Assembly (NCBI GenBank): GCA_940671915.1
Contig: CALNVZ010000218.1
Coordinates: 557,345 to 621,344 of the forward strand
DNA: 64,000 nucleotides
DNA from: Paracentrotus lividus
Taxonomy: Eukaryota; Echinodermata; Echinoidea; Camarodonta; Echinidae
Reading direction: 5' to 3'
Translations under genes and position numbers: made by a program
Shown: positions 1 to 11,350 of the stretch, piece after piece
Position numbering within the stretch: position 1 is the first letter of the stretch
How the letters are laid out: each line of letters begins with the position of its first letter
The notes under the pieces: generated by a model
Database searches by the model: none
Told to the model about the DNA's origin: nothing
What the model saw: the letters and a program-made list of their open reading frames with translations, nothing else

Positions 1-1477
1 GTTACACTACTGATGCAGACTAGAGACGAACTACTGTCCATTCTTTGGTCGTTTAATATCGTGCCGATCTGATGTCCTTCTTTTGGTTGTGACAGGGGTA
101 TCACATATCGAAGACGAATGAAGTATGAACGGAGAGTTTCGAATAAGTGTAAAAATATAACAGCATGAACTGTTATCCAGTGCCTCAGTGACAACCCAGA
201 ACCAATTCCATTTCCTCAGTGACAACCCAGAACCAATTCCAATTCATTCTTTGAAATGCAGGAACAGTGCATTTCTACCCGGTGTCGTTCCCTGGATATG
301 ACGTTTTTTTTTTTGCATTAGACGACGAATGTAGTAGGATTTAAAGAATTATAATTATAATTGTGTATGTAATAAGAGTGTCTGTATTCTACTGAAAAAG
401 TAGTAAAGCTGGCATTAAGTCATATTATATAAAATAGAGCAATTCCAACTCGAAAAAAAAAAAAACATAAGCCAAATTCTAGGAGCATGAAGAAACGATC
501 GACTCGACGGAGTAACATCATATTCGAAGATGATTGAAGTAAGGAAGGAAAGAGTTTCGATTCGAGTAAATAAAATTCATCGGAGTGAGAGTTTCTCGTC
601 TACAGTTAATATGGTTAGTACGTTTAATAGCAACATTGCAATACTGTTCCTGAACTGGTAATATACTGAAGTGAGTTATGTGCCATTTGAAGGAAAAAAA
701 AAACTGACAATATATTTGTATTATTCGTCTTGAGTTGGTTTTATTAGTGTGACTGGCGAAACTTGGAGACTTGAAGACTTGAAGAAGCCAAGAGCACCCA
801 GTGGACGCCGGATAGATGCTTTATGGACCCCGATGGTCTCCTACTAGCTAGATCCTATTTCTTCGTGTTTTCCCTTTAAAACCTAAAAAATAATTAAATC
901 AACTAAATTTAAAGTAGGCATGAAACCAGTATGTCCATCTCGAAGAAGTTCTGTGCTTCAAATTACAAATAGGGTGCAATAAAAAAAAAAAAGATTATGG
1001 TAAAAAAAATCTCAGTTACATATTACTCAAAAGGGTGTAAACAAAACGAAAAGAGGAAACAAATTACCAACATATACAGAGCAAACACACATCGGAGTCA
1101 ATTCTAGAACCTGCTGTGGTCGGTCACGGTGAGGGTGTGTCTCTAACTCAAACTGAGTGGTCCTAGATAAATTTACCTCCGCCAGAACTCGACGACATGA
1201 TTTTCTCCTGCAATACTACCTGAGCCCCCCCCCCACCACCACCACCACCAGAAGGTATTAAATGAGCCGAATATCACATCGCATTAAAGACACACGCAAG
1301 CCATGTTGACATTTAAGTTTAACAGCATAACCTGCAGCAGTTACTGTAAAATGTGTGCAAATACAACGGGATTGGGTGGTTTAAAGACTCCGTGATGAAA
1401 AACCCAGATCTTGCGGCGCTTATTTGTTCAGAACTTGCGACGTAATGCTACAGTCAAACCTACACTAAAAGACTTTT
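1..1477. other. No gene seen; short direct duplications
   Basis: Non-coding AT-rich sequence. A ~31-bp unit containing GTGACAACCCAGAACCAATTC occurs twice in tandem at about 183-241. A ~67-bp segment at 94-160 recurs, diverged, at 510-577; both copies contain AGAGTTTCGA. A C-run followed by CCA repeats lies at about 1226-1250. No convincing ORF, splice site or RNA gene is visible. Confidence 0.6.
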
Positions 1478-2305
1478 CCCCACAGAAGGCGATCTTTGTG
1501 GCGACAACCTATGCATGTTAGAACCTGCCAGAATCGTGTCAGAATCGTACCTGACCGGAGATCATATACGTATCTACGACTCTGTCTACGATAGGCTACG
1601 ACAACGACTTGCTTCCACGCAAACAATGGACTAACAATAGCTTGTATCCGATAATACAATAGCCTCGACCTTCGCGCATCTCGCGGCTCGACTTCTATCG
1701 TCGCAGCTTAAAATCAACCAAAATATGAACTTGAGCACTGTGGCGATCCTTGCGACTGACACAGGCGATCAAGTATTTTCTACCTGATGGCGGCCTGGCG
1801 CCTTTATATTCGTGATAGTCCTCTCAGTCGCCCATTATAATTTGGGTCGTGAGTGAATTTTGAAAATTTCAAAAATCAGCGGCGACTGTACAGTATCTGA
1901 ATGGGAGGCCGATCCTGATTTTGGTGATTGTAGGTGGCGACAAAGACCGTAGCGGCTTAAATTTCACTTTACGTTCGGGTCAGCGACGCGTGCAACGTAC
2001 GCTCGAGCTCGGCAACCTACAACTGGCCGCCGTTCCGCTGTGCTAAACATGTTCTATCTGGCGACAATCTACGATAGCACCTTGTCGCGACAAGAGAAGA
2101 CAGGCTACGGTCATTGACGTCAACCCAACTGACGCCATCTATTGTTTAACTTGTTGAGAAACCAGCGGCGAACAGATTTTTGCTACGTATTTGTTGGCGA
2201 CAGACGCGATAATTCACGATCTAATAGGCATTCGACCTGCGCATGGTGGCGATGGGTACTAAAAGTAGTTCGCAGGTTGTCGCCACAACGATCGCCTTCT
2301 GTGGG
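1478..2305. mobile_element. Inverted-repeat element, probably non-autonomous DNA transposon
   Basis: Left end 1478-1510 (CCCACAGAAGGCGAT...) is the imperfect reverse complement of 2274-2305 (...ATCGCCTTCTGTGGG), about 28 of 32 bases matching, over an 828-bp span. The interior is rich in GCGACAA/TTGTCGC words on both strands but has no transposase frame. The right end is partly repeated at 2391-2436. This looks like a foldback or MITE-type element of unknown superfamily; I see no clear target-site duplication. Confidence 0.55.
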
Positions 2306-2390
2306 ACAGGCCTTAAGGACGTTGGCGAAAGACCTACCTACGACTCTATCACGTCTAAGCTAACTTGCTACAACACACACAATAGCAAAT

Positions 2391-2436
2391 TCGCCAGTTG
2401 TCGCAACAACAATCGCCTCATGTGGGACAGGCCCTC
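2391..2436. repeat. Second copy of the right end of the 1478-2305 element
   Basis: The stretch from 2391 (TTGTCGC...CGCCT...GTGGGACAGGCC) repeats the right terminus at 2269-2312 in direct orientation with several substitutions. It suggests a tandem terminal duplication or a nested relative. It abuts the fragment starting at 2438. Confidence 0.45.
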
Positions 2437-2437
2437 T

Positions 2438-2645
2438 ACGTTGAGTTACGTCTCGGCGTTGCGTCCAAATATTCCATTCTTTCTGCGGATCCCCACGGAT
2501 GCCTTCCCGTCATAGTCAGCTGTGGAAATAGTGTTGATTTCGTTCATCTAATAAAACAAAGAAATACATAAAAAAATGATAGAATAGAAGATTAAATAAG
2601 GATAAAACAACAAAAACGTAACTAAACGTAATTGTCAGTGTGACG
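2438..2645 (-). mobile_element. MITE copy, inverted relative of the element at 51846-52068
   Basis: Read on the minus strand, this segment matches the element at 51846-52068 along its length. Shared words include the stretch around CCCACGGATGCCTTCCC and the TIR core ACGTAACT(A/C)AACGTAA. The right end has drifted and the left end starts inside the TIR. It is a decayed copy of the same short TIR family. Confidence 0.6.
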
Positions 2646-2652
2646 CCTGTTT

Positions 2653-3195
2653 TAACCATTAGTTGGATCAAGGGATGCTAGTCCCTGGGGATCTGTTCCG
2701 TATAAACCTGCTCACTTATGACACAAGTCAAGATGGTGCTTTTATAGCTGTACCGGTCGGAAGGGGCCTGATTCAGGCGTTGATGGAGAGGTTGTTTTAT
2801 AGGATCAAATACATAAATGTTAATGCACCATACAATGTATAAAAAAAAAAAAGAGATTTATTTACAGCATCATTCTTTAAATTGTTGCAACAGGAAATCT
2901 TCGGCAATTTAACAGAATAAGCATATTTGTTAAAAGGAAAAACAAGTTTTATTACAGCAGATTTGTAAGGTTTCATATCACAAATGTTTGTAATGTTTAC
3001 TGTACATTATGTTAACAAATGTGCAGAAAAATTACTAGTGTTCTATCAGTTGAAGCAACTTTTCTGTTTAAAAGATTTTCTAACATTACAGAAGAGAAAG
3101 ATTTTATATCTTTATCTCCCTCTATCTCTGTTTGTCATTTCCCCCCTTCTTTTTATGTCTTATTTATTACCTATTTATGAATCATTGATGGTTTT
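2653..3195. other. No gene seen
   Basis: AT-rich sequence with a short A-run near 2840. Nothing coding or structured is recognisable. Confidence 0.5.
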
Positions 3196-3328
3196 AGGAC
3201 AACTTCCCCTTGGATAATTACTCCAAGACAAATACCCGGATAAAAATCAACCCCATAACTGTAAAGGCCTATCTTATCCTAATCTGGGGATAGTTGTCCT
3301 GTGGTAATTATCCAGGGGTAGTTGTCCT
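3196..3328. mobile_element. Short TIR element (MITE-like, 133 bp)
   Basis: The left end 3196-3221 begins AGGACAACTTCCCC and runs through GGATAATTAC. The right end 3304-3328 reads GTAATTATCC...AGTTGTCCT, its near-perfect reverse complement. The interior is ~80 bp with no ORF. The size and symmetric ends fit a MITE; the superfamily is not assignable by eye. Confidence 0.55.
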
Positions 3329-3563
3329 GATACGCTCAATGACTTATCATTGTTCTGGGTAGCATTAATATCATAAAGAAGATGACAGGGAGAGAATGGG
3401 TTCGAATCCCCAAGGAGGAGATGACATATTCGATGCACTTTGCTTCAACGGTTATTAAACCCTCTTATGACGCTTCATCTGAAATCTGAGCTTCCACTGT
3501 CAAATTATTCATCTTAATCGGCCGTCGTTTTATCATCACCCTGTTAAATATTTCTTACATACC

Positions 3564-3763
3564 GATGTGTTGGCTCAGTGGATAGAGCGTCCGCCTCATA
3601 ATCGGGAGGTCATGGGTTCGAGCCCCGGCCGCGTCATACCAAAAGACGTTAAAAAATGGAAGTTGCTGCTTCCCTGTTTGGCGTTCAACAAGAGGGGATT
3701 AGAGTAATGTCCTTCTGGCGCTGCTCAGCGGGTGCTGGGCCCACGAGAAAAGGGGCAAAATAA
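3564..3763 (+). mobile_element. tRNA-derived SINE
   Basis: The head (3564-3636) folds as a degenerate tRNA. There is a 7-bp acceptor with one mismatch and two wobbles, a D stem GCTC/GAGC, an anticodon loop CTCATAA (anticodon CAT, Met-like) and a T loop TTCGAGC. The ~125-bp body that follows (AAAAGACGTTAAAAAATGG...) is unrelated to tRNA and ends in an A-rich ...GGGGCAAAATAAAT. This head-plus-body layout is that of tRNA-derived SINEs known from sea urchins and other marine invertebrates. Stem mismatches argue against a functional tRNA gene. Confidence 0.75.
3571..3625 (+). promoter_or_regulatory. Internal RNA polymerase III promoter (A and B boxes) of the SINE
   Basis: TGGCTCAGTGG at 3571-3581 matches the A-box consensus TRGCNNAGYNGG. 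GGTTCGAGCCC at 3615-3625 matches the B-box consensus GGTTCGANNCC. Spacing is as in tRNA genes. A second isolated B-box-like GGTTCGAATCC lies at 3399-3409 without a tRNA fold, possibly an older SINE fragment. Confidence 0.65.
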
Positions 3764-5677
3764 ATATCCGTTTCGGACAATAAAATTTGGAGCATTTCCC
3801 CCCCCCCCCCCCTGTGACATCAAACGGTGATAGGTCTTGGCTTGTTTTGGGAAGAATACACCGGGAGAAAACTCAGCGTTCTCAATTTCTTGGCACACCC
3901 TCCAACAGTTTTGAATGAAACAGAGTAACAGGGGAAAATCCCAGTCTATGTATGAAAACACCTCCTCCTTCACTGGCGGATCAATGCGGGGGTTAAAAAA
4001 GGCTCACGCCCCTCTTTATCTATCTACCTAAATATTTTTTTTAAATCACACATTACACACATTACATGTTAAATAGTTACAGTATATCTTAAAAACCAGT
4101 TTCTGCTTTCAAATTTGCCGTTTTGCTCCAGCTCTTTTGAGAAGTCCTAAAATCGTGGCTGCTATTTTTCTCTTTCTATCATGAATTAGTATGTTCATTT
4201 TTTATTGTTTAAATTATTGATATACATGTATGTATTGAAATCTTGCATCAGGCCGCTAAAATGAAATAAAATGCATTTTTATGTTCTGAGAATTGAAAGC
4301 GTTTTTAATAATTATTTGATTTAAGATTGAAACAAAAGGTTTGATCAACATGGGAGTTTCAACTAATTTTATCTTCCCTTTAATCCCATATTTATCATCT
4401 CACAAGCTGTTTTGACTGGTGTCATTAATGTTACCGATTGCTTGGGGGCTTGTAACTCTCTGTTTATACTCAGATAATCAGAAGTGTTAGGAAACATTAT
4501 GTAAACATTAATCTGGTCTGACAATGATTGCAACTGGAACAGGGAACTTGGAATTAGGTCGAATTATTAATGACCCTCTTTAGGCAATTTCATCAGAATA
4601 AAACCTCAGGCTTTGAATAAATATTTGCAAATAATGAATATAATATTGACACTGACTGTAATGAAGCGTTTGTTTGTGATCAGTTTCATTTATTTTGAAG
4701 TCCTTTTCTCTACTTCCTAATTATTAGATTGCATAAAGCTGATCGAATAACTTGACCTCATTCCAAATGAGTATCTACGGAAGATCAAATAAAGTTTTAC
4801 AATAATAACAATGATAAATAAGGTTTGTACTGACATTTTTCTTACACTATGAATACTGAATACTATAGGTTTTTATCTCTATAAGTGTTGAGATGTTTTA
4901 TCAGACACGGATCCAGGGGGGAGCCCAGCGCCCCCCCCCCCCGCCACAAAAAAAAAGGAAAAAATAGACGGGAGGGCCGATTTACCCAATGAACCTTACC
5001 CCTATGACCGATACATGATGACCTCTTTGATGGCCGAAGCCCGAAATAATCAACACCCACCCTCGCTTATCGAAAGGAGGCCAGCGCAACGTGGAAAAAA
5101 AATGATGGTGTGACAGGAAAAAAATGGGTGTGCCAAAATCTTTTTTAAAAAAAAGCCCCCACCCCTCTAACGAAATTCTGAATCCTCCACTGGATATGGC
5201 AATCACTTTTAGGCCATATCGAATATCGGGTAGATTGAATGGTGTACTATAAATAAAAGCCAAGTAGGATGGTTGAGCGAACTGAAAATGTCATCCCACC
5301 CTTTCCGCAGATTATCTTCGATTAATATGTATTGATAGAATCTATTTCTTTTAACATTATGTGCCTTTTTAGTCGGTTCCATGAATACTCGTTTTAGAGT
5401 CCCACATATTAAAATTATAATGGGCAAACAAGCCACACAGGATGGTTGAGCGAATTGAAAATGTAATGATAAAAGGTGAAAGATCGTGTATGGCGGCTTA
5501 GAGACCATTGCCGTAGGGCGAACAGGCTTTTAATCTCGAGAAGAACATTCTCCCATGACGATATATTGTTTTATTCGAATAGTAGTGGGAGTTCCAATAA
5601 AGCCAAATAGAAATAGATTCGTGTAGGCATTATAATTTACGGTACACTTTATTTTTGTATCCATATGTCCTGTCTTT
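3764..5677. other. No gene seen; low-complexity patches
   Basis: Mostly AT-rich DNA. C-runs occur at about 3799-3812 and 4930-4942. The block 4903-5195 starts with CACGGATCCAGGGGGG and ends ...AATCCTCCACTGGAT, resembling a decayed terminal-repeat element. A ~30-bp word containing AGGATGGTTGAGCGAA occurs at about 5266 and 5438. No coding support. Confidence 0.45.
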
Positions 5678-7025
5678 TCTATATACCTCAAATGCATACG
5701 ATATGAAACTTGCGGCGTAGAGAAAGCGGTTCAATTTCTGTTCACGTTCGAAAAGATTAATATCCAATAATATATACGTTCACTATATCGCAAACTCCAT
5801 TACGAACTCCGGAGGGTTCATCTATAGCCTAATTCATTAATGTGCATCAAGTTGATTTCTGAATAACGATTTATTTGACCTGTTACCGACCACATGGGTA
5901 TTCAACGAAATTTGTAATATCCAAAGAGAACACCCCTAAAGAGAACATTCGACATCTTTGTGGGTGCGGGGTGGGGGGGGGGGGGCTGGAAGGAAGATCT
6001 GGGTCATACTTATAAACATAAGACTGAATGCTTTGTACAATAATGAAAATAAGTAAATAGAGAGCGAACCAGTAAAAATCATTATTATAACCATGATTTA
6101 ATGTAAAGTTGGAATCCAGACCAAAATGTATTTGAATGTTAATTCAAGGGAAGATTTCTCAAAAGAGAAAGCCTTCCTTTTTAAAAAAAATTTACCGTTT
6201 TCGTATGAACCACAAGAGGCCGCTCATACATGTTTCAGCGTGACATTTTCTCGGGGCATAGACATCCAGCATGTTCACCATGCAGGCATCCAACAGGCAT
6301 CCAACCAATACGCATCCAAAAGGGCGCCAAACCTCACCTCACCACGTGACCTATAAACCAGACCAATTTCTACATCACGTGTCCTGTAACCAGACCCATT
6401 TCTCTTCATACCCCAAATGTAGTAAACACGGCACCCAAGTGGAACATTTGTCGCAATAACACAGATGTGGGGAAGGTTTTTTGAGACATCTTCTGAGATC
6501 ACTGCCCTAATGTTGTCATGAAGTCTGTCCAATCACCCTGGGGGTGTGTCAGTGTATGCTGTAATGAAAGCTGTTAATACGATCTAAGCTTGTTCCTCCA
6601 AGATCTAAGTAAATTGGATGTAGGCTCGGTGGCGGGAACCCGTCTTTAGTTAAGTGGTGTTGATACCAGTGGGAAATCGGTCCCCCTTTTTGGTGGAAAC
6701 AATTTGCACTTGTGGCTCGGAAGTACTTCCCCGAAATACTACTTTTCTGCATGGACACAAGAGAGTTTTTAATATTGTTTATAAAACTGAAAATATCTCC
6801 ATTTGCCTAGAGTTTTATGTAAACTTAATTTTTTATACGAATCTGGGCGATAATATTTCATCATCATTCACAATCGTCTGCAAAAGCTTTATATTCCATA
6901 ATTATTAACTTTTGCACACAAAATCACCAAATGAATATAAGAATAATATTTTGATATTTGGGAAATCGAGTGGGTAGACGTGAAAACAATATCCGTCCAG
7001 TAATATCGTATAATGAACTCGGTGC

Positions 7026-7069
<44 letters not shown>

Positions 7070-7119
7070 TATAGATCAGAGAAAACAATTCCTTCTACAT
7101 TCCTCTTCTTCCACCTCTA

Positions 7120-7152
<33 letters not shown>

Positions 7153-7156
7153 CCTT

Positions 7157-7192
<36 letters not shown>
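5678..7192. repeat. Large direct duplication, copy 1
   Basis: From TCTATATACC at 5678 to the CTAT microsatellite at 7192 the sequence matches 8021-9710 almost throughout. Differences are scattered substitutions and microsatellite or homopolymer length changes. The block includes a G-run (~5971-5985), an (AT)n at ~7029-7065 and CT/CTAT repeats. No gene is visible. The copies sit on both sides of an assembly gap, so copy 1 and copy 2 may be two alleles rather than a genomic duplication. Confidence 0.85.
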
Positions 7193-7270
7193 AGAGGGAA
7201 AGAGAAAAGAGAGAGGGTGAATAAAGAGAGAAAGAGAGGGAGAATAGATATAAAATAAATCTATAGTAGA
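7193..7270. repeat. Inverted copy of the polypyrimidine tract at about 9715-9780
   Basis: The purine-rich stretch AAGAGGGAAAGAGAAAAGAG... ending at the gap is the reverse complement, with a few indels, of the pyrimidine tract that follows the CTAT repeat in copy 2. It therefore breaks the collinearity of the duplication exactly at the gap edge. Confidence 0.6.
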
Positions 7271-7370
7271 NNNNNNNNNNNNNNNNNNNNNNNNNNNNNN
7301 NNNNNNNNNNNNNNNNNNNNNNNNNNNNNNNNNNNNNNNNNNNNNNNNNNNNNNNNNNNNNNNNNNNNNN
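7271..7370. other. Assembly gap (100 N)
   Basis: Exactly 100 N, the usual placeholder for a gap of unknown length. Anything spanning it is uncertain. Confidence 0.99.
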
Positions 7371-8020
7371 ACCCCAAAGAGTTTTAGTATTCTTTGCCTT
7401 TGGGTCATTATGTAGATACAATTTGTTTCTTACCCTTCACGCTCACATTTTTTCTTCTCAAAGGGGTAATATATACATTTTTTTTTCTTCATGAAAACGC
7501 TATTTAGAAAACAAACAAATATGAAATTAATGTGTAGTGTTTTGTTGTGATTATATCAACGAGACAAATTAAAATAAAAAATAAAATAAAAACCCAGATA
7601 ATTTACTTTGAAAGAGGAGCTTTATACACCATGTCATTGTATATTTTAGCTGTAGACTTAAGTTTTATTGTTTAGGAGGGGGTTATCCTTTGGAATTTAC
7701 TTGGGGCGTCAAAATCAGTTCCGGCCCTGTTATGAAATCCTGGATGAGCCCATAATAGCATGAAAATAATAGGATATTGATTAAGAACCCACCAACGTCT
7801 ATCTAAATTTAATTCATTGGATGAATACAAATCAAAACAAAACGAAACAAAGAGAATTCAGTGTGCAATCGGGAAGGGGTCCAGAAAGAATCGGGGAGGG
7901 TTCCAGGGAGAATCGGGGTTGTCGGTTTTAGTGCCGGGCATGCATCGGTTCCCGATTTTGAAATTTTCATTCAATTTTAGTCGGTTTGAGGTCGGTCTGG
8001 CCGGTCTGACTGCACTATCA
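7371..8020. other. No gene seen
   Basis: AT-rich sequence between the gap and copy 2 of the duplication, including an AAAT-rich patch at about 7570. A GGTT/TCGG-rich stretch at 7870-8010 has open frames on both strands, but neither looks like a protein. Confidence 0.5.
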
Positions 8021-9359
8021 TCTATATACCTTAAATGCATACGATATGGAACTTGCGGCGTAGAGAAAGCGGTTCAATTTCTGTTCACGTTCGAAAAGAT
8101 TAAAATCTAATAATATATACGTTCACTATATCGCAAACTCCATTACGAACTCCAGAGGGTTCATCTAGCCTATTTCATTAATGTGCACTAAGTTGATTTC
8201 TGAATAACGGTTTATTTGACCTGTTACCGACCACATGGGTATTCAACGATATTTGTAATATCCAAAGAGAACACCCCTAAAGAGAACATTCGACATCTTT
8301 GTGGGTGCGGGGTGGGGGAGGGGGGGGGGGGCTGGAAGGAAGATCTGGGTCATACTTATAAACATAAGACTGTGAATGCTTTTTACAATAATGAAAATAA
8401 GTAAATAGAGAGCGAACCAGTAAAAATCATTATTATAACCATGATTTAATGTAAAGTTGGAATCCAGACCAAAATGTACTTGAATGTTAATTCAAGGGAA
8501 GATTTCTCAAAAGAGAAAGCCTTCCTTTTTAATTTTTTTTTACCGTTTTCGTATGAACCACAAGAGGTCGCTCATACATGTTTCAGCGTGACATTTTCTC
8601 GGTGCATAGACATCCAGCATGTTCACCATGCAGGCATCCAACAGGCATCCAAAAGGGCGCCAAACCTCACCTCACCACGTGACCTATAAACCAGACCAAT
8701 TTCTCTACATCACGTGTCCTGTAACCAGACCCATTTCTCTTCATACCCCAAATGTACAAACACGGCACCCAAGCGGAACATTTGTCGCAATAACACAGAT
8801 GTGGGGAAGGTTTTTTGAGACATCTTCTGAGATCACTGCCCTAATGTTGTCATGAAGTCTGTCCAATCACCCTGGGAGTGTGTCAGTGTATGCTGTAATG
8901 AAAGCTGTTAATACGATCTAAGCTTGTTTCTCCAAGATATAAGTAAATTGGATGTAGGCTCGGTGGCGGGAACCCGTCTTTAGTTAAGTGGTGTTGATAC
9001 CAGTGGGAAATCGGTCCCCCTTTTTGGTGGAAACAATTTGCACTTATGGCTCGGAAGTACTTCCCCGAAATACTACTTTTCTGCATGGACACAAGAGAGT
9101 TTTTAATATTGTTTATAAAACTGAAAATATCTCCATTTGCCTAGAGTTTTATGTAAACTTAATTCTTTATACGAATTTGGGCGATAATATTTCATCATCA
9201 TCCACAATCGTCTGCAAAAGCTTTATATTCCATAATTATTAACTTTTGTACACAAAATCACCAAATGAATATAAAGAATATATTTTGATCTTTGGGAAAT
9301 CGAGTGGGTAGACATGAAAACAATATCCGTCCAGTAATATCGTATAATGAACTCGGTGC

Positions 9360-9430
<71 letters not shown>

Positions 9431-9658
9431 ATATTTCCGTAAGTTAGTCCAAAGTGCTCTACGTAGAAACGGAGCGAGTATATTTCAGGAAAGGCGGAGT
9501 TGGGCACTAAGGAAACTCCGCCTTTCCTGAAATAATATATATATATATATATATAATATTATATAAACTTATAGATCAGAAGAAAACAATTCCTTCTACA
9601 TTCCTCTTCTTCCACCTCTACTCTCTTCTCTCTCTCTTTCTCTCTCTCTCTCTCCCTT

Positions 9659-9703
<45 letters not shown>

Positions 9704-9710
9704 ATATATA
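8021..9710. repeat. Large direct duplication, copy 2
   Basis: Collinear with 5678-7192. It is longer because the (AT)n tract is expanded (9363-9421) and carries an extra ~140-bp segment with a long hairpin (9421-9560). It ends in the CT/CTAT repeats at about 9620-9710. No gene is visible. Confidence 0.85.
9481..9534. repeat. Perfect 21-bp hairpin inside an AT microsatellite
   Basis: 9481-9501 (TATTTCAGGAAAGGCGGAGT + T) is the exact reverse complement of 9514-9534, with a 12-base loop. It lies within sequence present only in copy 2 of the duplication and is flanked by AT dinucleotide repeats on both sides. Confidence 0.85.
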
Positions 9711-10367
9711 TTTATCTATATATCTATTTCCCTCTCTTTCTCTCTTTATCTCACCCCTCTCTCTCTTTCTCTTTCCTTCTCCCCTCTCTCTCCTTGCCCA
9801 CTTTCCCAACATCATATCCTAACCAACTAACTCCGATCTTGCTTATTTCGTTAGTCATAACATAATCTCTTTATTATTTATATAAACCTGTAGCTCAGAG
9901 GGGGAAAAAAAATCGTCCTATATTCCTCTTCCTCTCTCTCTCTCTCCCTTTCTCTTTAAATATGAAATATCTCAGTCCTTTTCTCTCTCTCCCTCTCGAT
10001 CTCTCTGGCTTCCTCTCTCTCTATCTCTCTCTCGTATTCCTAACCAGCCCACTCTGATCTTGTTTATCGTGTTAGTCATAACATAATCTCCCGTAATGTC
10101 TTTACGAGATCATTATAGGGACTTTTTCTTTCATATAAACATGTAAACCTGTAGCTCAGAGAAAACAAATCATCCTATATTCCTCTTATTCTACTTCTTT
10201 CTGTATGTCTGTCTGTCTTTATCTCTCTCTTTTTATTTTTCTCTATTTATCTTTCTCGTTCTGCTTCTCTCTTGCTCTCTCTCTCTCTCTCTATCTCTTT
10301 TATCTCACTCTTTTTCCCCTCTATCTTTCTTCCTCTTTCTCTATCTTTATTTATCTCTCTCTATCTA

Positions 10368-10444
<77 letters not shown>

Positions 10445-10785
10445 TTCCTAATGCGGCGGTCACAACTCGCCGTACCTTCGACGTGCAACTCCCTACGATG
10501 GATTTCGTAGAAAATTCGTGCAGCGGAGGTACCTCACAGGTACAATGCATGTACGACGTACAGAAAGTTTTTACAATACCCTTACTATAGAATTGCAGGA
10601 ATCGCAGAAGTTGAATTAGGACCTGTGCGTGCAGTGCACATGCAACGCAGGCTACGTCGATGGCACGTGCCCCGTAGCCTACGACGAGTTGTGACCGCCG
10701 CATAACTAGCCCACTCTGATCTTGTTTATCGCGTTAGTCATAACATAATCTCCCGTAATGTCTTTACGAGTTCATTACACGGAAT
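9711..10785. repeat. CT-rich tandem array with diverged units
   Basis: Three diverged copies of a unit that includes CTCTGATCTTG...GTTAGTCATAACATAATCTC start near 9816, 10042 and 10703. A companion motif TAAACCTGTAGCTCAGAG occurs near 9885 and 10144, with a diverged form at 9563. Between them lie long CT and CTTT microsatellites (for example 10377-10440). The array is interrupted by the MITE at 10452-10702. No gene. Confidence 0.7.
10452..10702. mobile_element. PIF/Harbinger-type MITE, 251 bp, with TAA target-site duplication
   Basis: Perfect 18-bp TIRs TGCGGCGGTCACAACTCG (10452-10469) and its complement (10685-10702) are flanked by TAA on both sides (10449-10451 and 10703-10705). The sister unit at 10033-10056 reads CGTATTCCTAACCAGCCC and acts as the empty site, so the insertion point is directly visible. 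A three-base TWA duplication with G/C-rich TIRs is the hallmark of PIF/Harbinger. There is no transposase ORF, so it is non-autonomous. Confidence 0.85.
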
Positions 10786-10978
10786 CCATAATCATATCTA
10801 CTTCCAAGTATAGAGCTAATAATAAATATAAATCTTCAAAAGATGATCTTTTATGGGCATCCCTATACTGCCGCCCCGTGCCAAAAGGACACAACTCCAA
10901 AAATGATATTTTCTGTTAAAGAGCAAAATGTATCCGTCATTTACATTGATATCAATTGAAACTCGAAATGTCTTACTA

Positions 10979-11275
10979 CACTGTAAAAATTATTTGTATT
11001 TTTACAGCAAATCTGCTGTCAGCAGAGTCGCCATAAAAAATGTAATTTAAAAAACACTTTTGTTGTAAATAATGACAAGAGAAATACAAAATATACATCA
11101 GGAGTAACACATTTGTTCCGTTTTAACCAAATATGTAAGCTTTAGAACTTTAATGATATTTTTGTTTTTCCTTTTCTTTCATAAATTCTTAGAGGAGAGA
11201 TTTACAACAAGACTGTTTTTTAAATTACATTTTTGTATGGCGACTCTGCTGACATCACTTTGCTGTATTTTTCCC

Positions 11276-11344
<69 letters not shown>

Positions 11345-11348
11345 AGTG
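10979..11348. mobile_element. TIR element (370 bp) flanked by TA, Tc1/mariner-like MITE
   Basis: Ends CACTGT... (10979) and ...ACAGTG (11348) are each flanked by TA. The inner arms are inverted over ~70 bp, including TGTCAGCAGAGTCGCCATA on the left and its complement near 11235-11257. The right arm carries a T-run of about 64 bases (11277-11340). A related fragment with GTCAGCAGAGTCGCCATA is at about 39226-39243. No transposase frame. Confidence 0.7.
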
Positions 11349-11350
11349 TA

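Noticed and set aside
3564..3636. Functional tRNA-Met gene
   Set aside because: Acceptor, anticodon and T stems have mismatches and the sequence continues into a SINE body.
9481..9534. Rho-independent terminator
   Set aside because: The stem fits, but the context is eukaryotic and flanked by AT repeats with no gene ending there.
10365..10703. 112-codon minus-strand frame
   Set aside because: It is made of a Harbinger-type MITE plus a CT/CTTT microsatellite giving Arg/Glu/Lys repeats.
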